Of a stretch of DNA of 38,247 nt, positions 33,310 to 38,247 are shown one piece after another. The notes under the pieces were generated by a model. The model was not told where the DNA came from, ran no database searches, and saw only the letters and a program-made list of their open reading frames with translations. Each line of letters opens with the position of its first letter. Within the stretch, counting starts at the first letter, position 1. The position numbers and the translations under genes were made by a program. Origin of the DNA: Gammaproteobacteria bacterium. Its GTDB lineage: Bacteria > Pseudomonadota > Gammaproteobacteria > SZUA-152. The stretch spans positions 1 through 38,247 of the forward strand of contig JAKIUF010000043.1 in the NCBI GenBank assembly GCA_021647705.1, given 5' to 3'.

Positions 33310-33870
33310 CTAGTTGATTATCGGCCTAGACCTCGGACAGTGAGGCATAAAATATGTTTTAGGGATTCTTTTTTTATTGGCGACATCCAACCCTTTTAAA
33401 TCACTTTTTACCTTACCCCCTGCTAACTCTATAACAGTTTGAGCCCAACTATTGCTATTAAACCCCAAGCCTGCAAGAGGGTACTTTATTTTATCTATTA
33501 ATTGATTCATATGATAAATGTCAACCAGTTTAATAATCTCCTTAATCGCAATTTGAACATGTGTCTTAGGGAATTTTACTTGTATCACCTCTGTGTCATA
33601 ATCGGACTTATAGAAGCGTACTCTTTTCTGATCAAAATGTTCTAACGTAGCCGCGTAGTCGCTTTTTTCAAAATACTCTACTGCCAAATTAGTTTTATTA
33701 TGTGCACCAATGACATAACCTAACTTACCATTACCTAAATCTTTCAAAGAAATAATCTTTCCATCTAACTTTGCTAATGGATGAGGGTTGGCTTCATTCT
33801 CGATTATTATAAACTGATGAGTACCAATTGCTAAACCATCCAAATCTCTTGCTGCAATATATACAGGCAT
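33310..33870 (-). CDS. Orphan protein, possible papain-like domain
   Basis: A 186-residue soluble protein without signal peptide, with a good ribosome site (GGGAG 8 nt before ATG). Two features hint at a papain/NlpC-like fold seen in toxin-associated proteins: an early His in GLAIGTHQFIII, and GLGFNSNSWAQTVIELAGGK (about 148-168), a motif position where active relatives carry NSNS or NCxS followed by a hydrophobic helix. No Cys lies at that place (the only Cys is near the C-terminus), so a catalytic role is uncertain. AT-rich codon use unlike its neighbours suggests recent acquisition. It is the first gene of a pair with the membrane protein at 32986. Confidence 0.6.
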   Translation of the reverse strand: MPVYIAARDLDGLAIGTHQFIIIENEANPHPLAKLDGKIISLKDLGNGKLGYVIGAHNKTNLAVEYFEKSDYAATLEHFDQKRVRFYKSDYDTEVIQVKFPKTHVQIAIKEIIKLVDIYHMNQLIDKIKYPLAGLGFNSNSWAQTVIELAGGKVKSDLKGLDVANKKRIPKTYFMPHCPRSRPIIN

Positions 33871-33906
33871 CCAACTTCTCCCTTATTTGTTATGCTAACG
33901 CCTTGC

Positions 33907-34371
33907 TCACCGGCAATTTAAAGTGACACGTTTTCGAGTAACCTCATGAATTGAGCTGTATAGATCATCAAACAATTTTTTTTGCGTAATAACCTCACTC
34001 ATGTTATTCATTTCACGGTCAATGAAATGAAATAGTTGATTATTGAGTGCGGATGAAACAACACTAATGCTGTCCAGTGAATTGTTCATTGTTTTGTAAT
34101 GTTCAGTGAAATCATTTGTAAGGCTTACGTTCCAAAATGTTAATTCACGGTGAGACTTTGATAAACTTCTTCTAGCTTGGTACAAGTAATTCCATACATT
34201 GTTTAGGTGTTCAATTCGTTTCACGGATACATCCTTACTTTCTACTACGACACCTGAAGCCGGACATATATGGTTGTATTGGAAAATTAATTCGTGTAAC
34301 TGCTCTTCAATTTCATCAATTGAGAGAGAAGGGGGGTCAGTTCTCGCATTACAACATGCACATATAAGCAT
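33907..34371 (-). CDS. Orphan helical protein starting inside the inverted repeat
   Basis: A 154-residue, mostly helical soluble protein with long amphipathic stretches (IDEIEEQLHELIFQYNHI, NNVWNYLYQARRSLSKSHRE, LNNQLFHFIDREMNNMSEVI). It has no signal peptide and no motif I recognise. Three Cys occur in the first 8 residues (ICACC). Codons 6-13 coincide with the right inverted repeat (34333-34356), so the present N-terminus was either donated by the repeat or is a chance frame; an in-frame stop lies five codons upstream and no ribosome site is visible. It ends 36 bp before the start of the next minus-strand gene. Confidence 0.5.
   Translation of the reverse strand: MLICACCNARTDPPSLSIDEIEEQLHELIFQYNHICPASGVVVESKDVSVKRIEHLNNVWNYLYQARRSLSKSHRELTFWNVSLTNDFTEHYKTMNNSLDSISVVSSALNNQLFHFIDREMNNMSEVITQKKLFDDLYSSIHEVTRKRVTLNCR
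34333..34356. repeat. Right inverted repeat of orphan block
   Basis: Inverted partner of 32880-32903 (GGGGTCAGTTCTCGCATTAC then AACA on the plus strand). It overlaps the first codons of the gene at 34371. A further diverged copy follows at 34383-34405 in the opposite orientation (TGTTACAATGC then AGAACCGG); together they could fold as GTTCT-GCATT-AACAT against ATGTT-AATGC-AGAAC. Confidence 0.6.
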
Positions 34372-34476
34372 TATCGTCGAATGTTACAATGCAATTAGAA
34401 CCGGACGCGCGGTTTCCAATGTTCTTCCTCCTTAAATATGCACATCTTTCCTGGCTGTAAATAGGCCGTTTTAATT

Positions 34477-35910
34477 TCACACTACACTCGCAGCAGGCTC
34501 TTCCATTTCCAGTTCCTTGATTTTCCGGGTCAGCGTATTACGCCCCCAGCCCAGCAACTTGGCAGCATCCTGCCGTCGGCCACCGGTGTGTTTCAGCGCG
34601 ATTTCAATCATGATGCGTTCAAAACGGGGCACCGCATCCGTGAGCAAAGCTTCTTCACCCTGAGCAAAACGCAGATCCGCCCAGCGACGCAAGCTGGCTT
34701 CCCAGTTGTCATCGGAAGACTGGGTACGGCTGGATTTTTTCAACTCAGCGGGCAGGTCGTCCATGTGAATGGTTTGCCCCGGCGACATCACCGTAAGCCA
34801 ACGACAGATATTTTCCAGTTCGCGCACATTGCCCGGCCATTCCTGTTGAGCCAGATAGCGGGCCGTTTCTTCATCCAGCTGCTTGGACTCCATGTTGAGT
34901 TCTTTTGCCGCTTCAGCAAGGAAGTGTTTGGCCAGTAACGGAATATCTTCCCGGCGTTCACGCAACGGCGGCATGTGTACACGAATGACGTTAAGCCGGT
35001 GAAACAGATCTTCACGAAACTGACCATCTTTAACCCGTTGTTCCAGATTCTGATGAGTCGCCGCAACAATGCGTACATCCACCTTGGTAGGTGAGTGCCC
35101 ACCAACCCGGTAAAACTCACCATCAGCCAGCACACGTAACAACCGGGTTTGCAGCTCCGCAGGCATATCACCGATTTCATCAAGAAACAGAGTGCCGCCA
35201 TCAGCTTGTTCAAAACGACCGCTACGCGCACTTTGTGCACCGGTAAAAGAACCGCGCTCATGACCAAACAGCTCTGATTCCAAAAGATCATGCGGAATCG
35301 CTGCGGTATTCAGTGCAATAAAGGGTTGGTTGGCACGCGGACTGTGCCGATGCAAAGCACGGGCCACCAGCTCCTTGCCGGTACCGGACTCACCATTAAT
35401 CAGCACAGTGATTTTCGAACGCGCCAACCGCCCAATGGCACGAAACACCTCCTGCATGGAAGCCGCTTCACCAATAATTTCCGGTGTGGTATCCGGTGCG
35501 ATGCTGACACTGCCGCCGGTTTGCCCCTGCAACAACATATGACGATGCCGGATCGCACGGTTAACCAGCTCGATGGCCTCATCCACGTCAAAAGGTTTGG
35601 GTAGATATTCAAATGCACCGCCCTGATAGGCAGACACAGCACTGTCCAAGTCCGAGTGGGCGGTCATGATAATCACTGGCAGATCGGGGTAACGCTCACC
35701 GATCATTTCCAGCAATTGCAGGCCATCAATACCGGGCATGCGCACATCACTGATGATGGCGGCAGGCATGTCGGTTGCCAGTTTGTCGAGCACACCTTCG
35801 GCACTGTCAAACGGTTTAACAGACATACCCGCTTGCTTGAGCGCACGCTCCAGCACCCAGCGAATGGAGCGGTCGTCATCAATAACCCAAATGTTTTGTG
35901 TATCAGTCAT
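34477..35910 (-). CDS. glnG: Nitrogen regulator NtrC
   Basis: A 477-residue sigma54-dependent response regulator. The receiver domain (1-120) has IDDD at 10-13, the phospho-acceptor Asp55 in [13 protein letters not shown] in IMTAHSD and the KPF lysine. The AAA+ domain (about 145-380) has Walker A GESGTGKE, the sigma54 loop as GSFTGA rather than the usual GAFTGA, Walker [12 protein letters not shown] and the GEFYRVGG and [10 protein letters not shown] motifs. The C-terminal Fis-type HTH ends with [20 protein letters not shown]. Phosphorylated NtrC activates nitrogen-assimilation promoters. Its start overlaps the glnL stop by 4 bp. The last 26 codons have a diverged relic at 30547-30624. Confidence 0.96.
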   Translation of the reverse strand: MTDTQNIWVIDDDRSIRWVLERALKQAGMSVKPFDSAEGVLDKLATDMPAAIISDVRMPGIDGLQLLEMIGERYPDLPVIIMTAHSDLDSAVSAYQGGAFEYLPKPFDVDEAIELVNRAIRHRHMLLQGQTGGSVSIAPDTTPEIIGEAASMQEVFRAIGRLARSKITVLINGESGTGKELVARALHRHSPRANQPFIALNTAAIPHDLLESELFGHERGSFTGAQSARSGRFEQADGGTLFLDEIGDMPAELQTRLLRVLADGEFYRVGGHSPTKVDVRIVAATHQNLEQRVKDGQFREDLFHRLNVIRVHMPPLRERREDIPLLAKHFLAEAAKELNMESKQLDEETARYLAQQEWPGNVRELENICRWLTVMSPGQTIHMDDLPAELKKSSRTQSSDDNWEASLRRWADLRFAQGEEALLTDAVPRFERIMIEIALKHTGGRRQDAAKLLGWGRNTLTRKIKELEMEEPAASVV

Positions 35911-37052
35911 GCGCTGTGCCTCAAAGCGGATTGATGTTTCTGTGTTTCAGCCTTATTTTTCACATGGTTTTCCGCATAGCTCAGCGGCAGCAGCAAAGCA
36001 AAACGGGTACGACCAGGACGACTTTCGCACTGAATCAGGCCACCGTGCTGGTTAATCAATGACTGGGAAATAGACAACCCCAGCCCAGTGCCATCCGCAC
36101 GGCCAGTGACCATGGGGAAAAAAATGCTTTCCATCATGTCCTCAGGAATACCAGGGCCGTTATCGATAATTTCCACCCGGCACACCAGCTTGTGGCAGGT
36201 TTGACCGATGGTGAACTGCCGCTGGGCACGGGTGCGCAGGATAATTTCACCCCGATCACCAATGGCCTGCACAGCATTGCCCACAATATTCAGCACCGCC
36301 TGGATGAGCTGGTCACGATCACCGAGAATCTCCGGGATGCTGGGATCATAATCGCTGACAAAAGTGATATCACCGCGTTTTTCCACGTTAACCAACTGCC
36401 GTACATGCTCCAGAACCTGATGGATATTCAGCGCCTCTTTTTGTGGCAAGGCATTGGGGCCCAGCATGTGGTTGACCAGATTGCGCAGGCGGTCAGCCTC
36501 ACCAATGATGATATTGGTATATTCCTTCAGTTCCGGGTTCGGCAATTCACGTTCCAGCAATTGGGCAGCCCCGCGCAAACCGCCCAGCGGGTTTTTGATT
36601 TCATGCGCCAGACCCCGCACCAGAGAGCGCATGGTTTCCTGCTGCGCCAGTTGCTGACCCTCGCGGGAGATACGCAATTGCCGATCCAGTTGCTGCAACT
36701 CCACCAACAGGCCCGACTCATTAGCCGCTGAAATCAACGGGGTAATGGTGCAATCCACAGTAACTTCACGGCGTCCGGGCAAGGTGATCTGCACCTCATG
36801 TTCGGTAAAAGGGTGGCCACTGCCCAGCCCCGTTTCGATAGCCTCCAACAAGTGACTGTCAGCAGGCAACAATACCGGGGCACACTGGCCAATCAAACGT
36901 TTAGCGCTCACCGCAAACAACATTTCACCCGCCGGATTGATGTAATCCAAACACAGGTCTGCATCAAACATGAGCACGGCATGAGTCAAATTGTCCAGAA
37001 TGCGCTGGTGTAGTGCAGCAGCCGAGGGTGTTTGCAGAGAAGGGGCTTTCAT
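35907..37052 (-). CDS. glnL: Nitrogen sensor kinase NtrB
   Basis: A 381-residue cytosolic histidine kinase/phosphatase for NtrC, normally controlled by PII. A PAS domain (about 17-125: ILDNLTHAVLMFDADLCLDY, INPAGEMLF) is followed by the HisKA helix with His150 in RGLAHEIKNPLGGLRGAAQL, the N box VLNIVGNAVQA, the G1 box DNGPGIP, the F box MESIFFPMVTGR and the G2 box GTGLGLSIS. There is no transmembrane segment. I start at ATG 37052; a TTG at 37076 is the only upstream alternative and neither has a strong ribosome site. It overlaps glnG (ATGA). An NtrC-type operator lies about 180 bp upstream. Confidence 0.95.
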   Translation of the reverse strand: MKAPSLQTPSAAALHQRILDNLTHAVLMFDADLCLDYINPAGEMLFAVSAKRLIGQCAPVLLPADSHLLEAIETGLGSGHPFTEHEVQITLPGRREVTVDCTITPLISAANESGLLVELQQLDRQLRISREGQQLAQQETMRSLVRGLAHEIKNPLGGLRGAAQLLERELPNPELKEYTNIIIGEADRLRNLVNHMLGPNALPQKEALNIHQVLEHVRQLVNVEKRGDITFVSDYDPSIPEILGDRDQLIQAVLNIVGNAVQAIGDRGEIILRTRAQRQFTIGQTCHKLVCRVEIIDNGPGIPEDMMESIFFPMVTGRADGTGLGLSISQSLINQHGGLIQCESRPGRTRFALLLPLSYAENHVKNKAETQKHQSALRHSA

Positions 37053-37231
37053 AACAATAGAGATAGCAAGAACCAAACCAAATTACACGGAATCTGTAAA
37101 ATGCACCGGGCTTTCACTATCCAGGAAGAAAACTACCGCAATTACAGTCAGTTATATTGAAGCATGGCAGACTGATGTTGACCGGGAAAGCACGGTGCTC
37201 CCCACTAGGATAGCTCAAACGGAAACGATGC

Positions 37232-37246
37232 GCACCATATTAGTGC
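37232..37246. promoter_or_regulatory. NtrC-type operator upstream of glnL
   Basis: GCACCATATTAGTGC is a perfect-arm GCAC-N7-GTGC palindrome of the same length and form as enterobacterial NtrC boxes such as GCACTAAAATGGTGC. It lies between the DUF4124 gene and glnL, about 180 bp before the glnL start, consistent with autoregulation of glnLG. I did not find a good sigma54 -24/-12 element beside it, so repression of a sigma70 promoter is as likely as activation. Confidence 0.5.
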
Positions 37247-37273
37247 GCGCCCTGCCAGATAATGAGCCGCGCT

Positions 37274-37810
37274 CTATTTGGCGCGGTTTGACCTGATAGC
37301 AGACTGACGGAATAAATAAACGGTCACCGGGGCAGAACTGATAAGTGCTTTACCTGCCTTATCCACCACCTGCGCAACCAGACTGTGGCTACCGCGATCA
37401 AGGTTATTCAGCGTAAAACTGCCGGACCTGGATTCACCTTTTTGCTCACCATCAACCAGCAACACCAGCTTGTGCCCGGAGCGCAGAGCAGGTGACAGGG
37501 AAACGCTAACCTTGACCGTACCGGTATTGTCACGAATTGTGGCCTCATTAGCAGGGCTGGAGACACTGATCGCATCGTATTTTTTGGTGTCAGCCCGGGT
37601 AGTGGATGTCCTTCGTTGCTGCGGTACCGGTGTTGTTTTAAAAGTGCTCATGGGACTCAATGGCACCGGCTTTTCTTCGTCAGAGCGGGGAACGTCCGTG
37701 AACTCCACACTGCCATCAGGATTAGTGCGCTTGTAAATCTCCGCCACGGCAGGCGCAGCGATAGCGACAGAAAGTACCAACAAAGCTGAAAAACGAATGG
37801 ATGTATGCAT
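37274..37810 (-). CDS. DUF4124 domain-containing exported protein
   Basis: A 178-residue protein with a Sec signal peptide (SALLVLSVAIAAPAVA, cut near residue 23) followed immediately by the DUF4124 motif EIYKRTNPDGSVEFTDVPRS. Then come a Pro/Thr/Arg-rich linker (about 50-75) and a C-terminal Ig-like beta domain (VSVSLSPALRSGHKLVLLVD, GSFTLNNLDRGSHSLVAQVV). DUF4124 proteins with this architecture commonly lie just upstream of ntrB-ntrC in gammaproteobacteria. They are periplasmic and of unknown function. The stop codon is embedded in a GC-rich hairpin (CCGCGC / GCGCGG, 37267-37286) with no T-tract. Confidence 0.85.
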   Translation of the reverse strand: MHTSIRFSALLVLSVAIAAPAVAEIYKRTNPDGSVEFTDVPRSDEEKPVPLSPMSTFKTTPVPQQRRTSTTRADTKKYDAISVSSPANEATIRDNTGTVKVSVSLSPALRSGHKLVLLVDGEQKGESRSGSFTLNNLDRGSHSLVAQVVDKAGKALISSAPVTVYLFRQSAIRSNRAK

Positions 37811-37928
37811 GTTTATACTGTAGCGGGAAAGCCGTTGAAAGGGAAAAAAAGCAGCGAATAAAGCCTCGGGTAAGCGCTCCAGTGTATTGGAAGGTATGTT
37901 CTCGTGATACTGACAAATCAGGTGTCAT

Positions 37929-38016
37929 AAACGCAGAGATCGCAGAGGCGCAAAGGACGCAGAGAAAAAACCCAAAAACTTTGTGTCCTCTGCGTCTCTG
38001 CGACCTCCGCGCTAAA
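37929..38016. repeat. Long imperfect palindrome of the CGCAGAG type
   Basis: Two arms of about 40 bp (ACGCAGAGATCGCAGAGGCG at left; CTCTGCGTCTCTGCGACCTC at right) are inverted copies, with roughly four fifths of positions matching, around a short AAAACCCAAAAA centre. Each arm is itself made of repeated GCAGAG units. Intergenic repeats of this composition are seen in several unrelated bacterial genomes. No gene lies between 37811 and the window end at 38247, and I see nothing else in it. Confidence 0.7.
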
Positions 38017-38247
38017 TATCCAGTGATTCTTAAAAGCAGCGTGTTTCCAGCGCTTAATTCACAGTGAAAAAACCCGGAACAACTCCCGAAAACTCAACGC
38101 CCCACAACCCACCACAAACACTTTCTATTACCCATAAGTTATATACTCTGCGCAAGAACCCAGCCTCGCGAAATATCATTGAGTCGTTTCCAGCCTCGCC
38201 ACAACGTTGTTATTCCCGGGTCTCCATCACCCGCCCTTCCTAAAAAT

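Noticed and set aside
32930-33930. Integron attC-like sites around the orphan genes (CTAAC...GTTAG arms with GTTAGGT near 32935; GCGTTAGCAT near 33900).
   Set aside because: The arms have very unequal spacers, the second site lacks a matching partner and the GTTRRRY rule, and no integrase is seen. The 24-bp inverted repeats explain the block better.
37077-37231. A sigma54 -24/-12 promoter between the NtrC box and glnL.
   Set aside because: No TGGCAC-N5-TTGCA-like element with acceptable spacing was found on the minus strand.
1-38247. tRNA, rRNA, CRISPR array, intact insertion sequence or integrase.
   Set aside because: None was seen on either strand; the repeats present are dispersed palindromes and inverted repeats, not regular spacer arrays, and no transposase or integrase motifs occur.

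Overview
The window comes from a gammaproteobacterium of moderate GC content. The markers are the UPF0149 - ZapB-like - zapA - 6S RNA - 5-formyl-THF cyclo-ligase neighbourhood, a complete MSHA-type pilus locus, and a DUF4124 - glnL - glnG cluster. Nothing in the sequence fixes genus or species.

Layout. (a) 1-2.2 kb: a candidate toxin/effector gene with an overlapping small membrane-protein gene, followed by a decayed second copy of the same pair and a stretch of dispersed palindromic repeats. (b) 2.2-5.2 kb: an orphan lipoprotein, then housekeeping genes (UPF0149, a small coiled-coil protein, zapA, 6S RNA, fau). (c) 5.2-5.65 kb: a second block of the dispersed repeat. (d) 5.66-11.5 kb, minus strand: a three-gene exported module made of a Tat-signal DUF1501-like protein, a dihaem-motif LamG lipoprotein and a monohaem-motif protein; a consensus CRP half-site pair lies far upstream. 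(e) 12.15-13.34 kb, minus strand: a response regulator whose GGDEF domain has lost its signature. (f) 13.6-30.5 kb, plus strand: the MSHA-like type IV pilus locus (pilN/O/P-like genes, secretin mshL, mshM, mshN, mshE, mshG, major pilin, a terminator, a giant MshQ-like adhesin, mshC, mshD, mshO, mshP, mshI and one more pilin). (g) 30.5-34.4 kb: an accessory segment with a NERD-SF1 helicase and an AT-rich three-gene orphan block framed by inverted repeats. It is flanked by a relic of a glnG 3' end on the left and the intact glnG 3' end on the right. (h) 34.5-37.8 kb, minus strand: glnG, glnL and a DUF4124 protein, with an NtrC-type operator ahead of glnL.

How it fits together. The MSHA genes encode a nearly complete envelope-spanning pilus machine: inner-membrane platform, two ATPases, secretin, pilins, minor pilins and a large adhesin. 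The MshE ATPase carries the N-terminal c-di-GMP-binding motif pair, and a receiver plus degenerate GGDEF protein is divergently encoded next door with a CRP-like site between them, so second-messenger control of the pilus is plausible. The accessory segment between the pilus locus and glnG, and the decayed effector pair at the left edge, are the most dynamic parts of the window.
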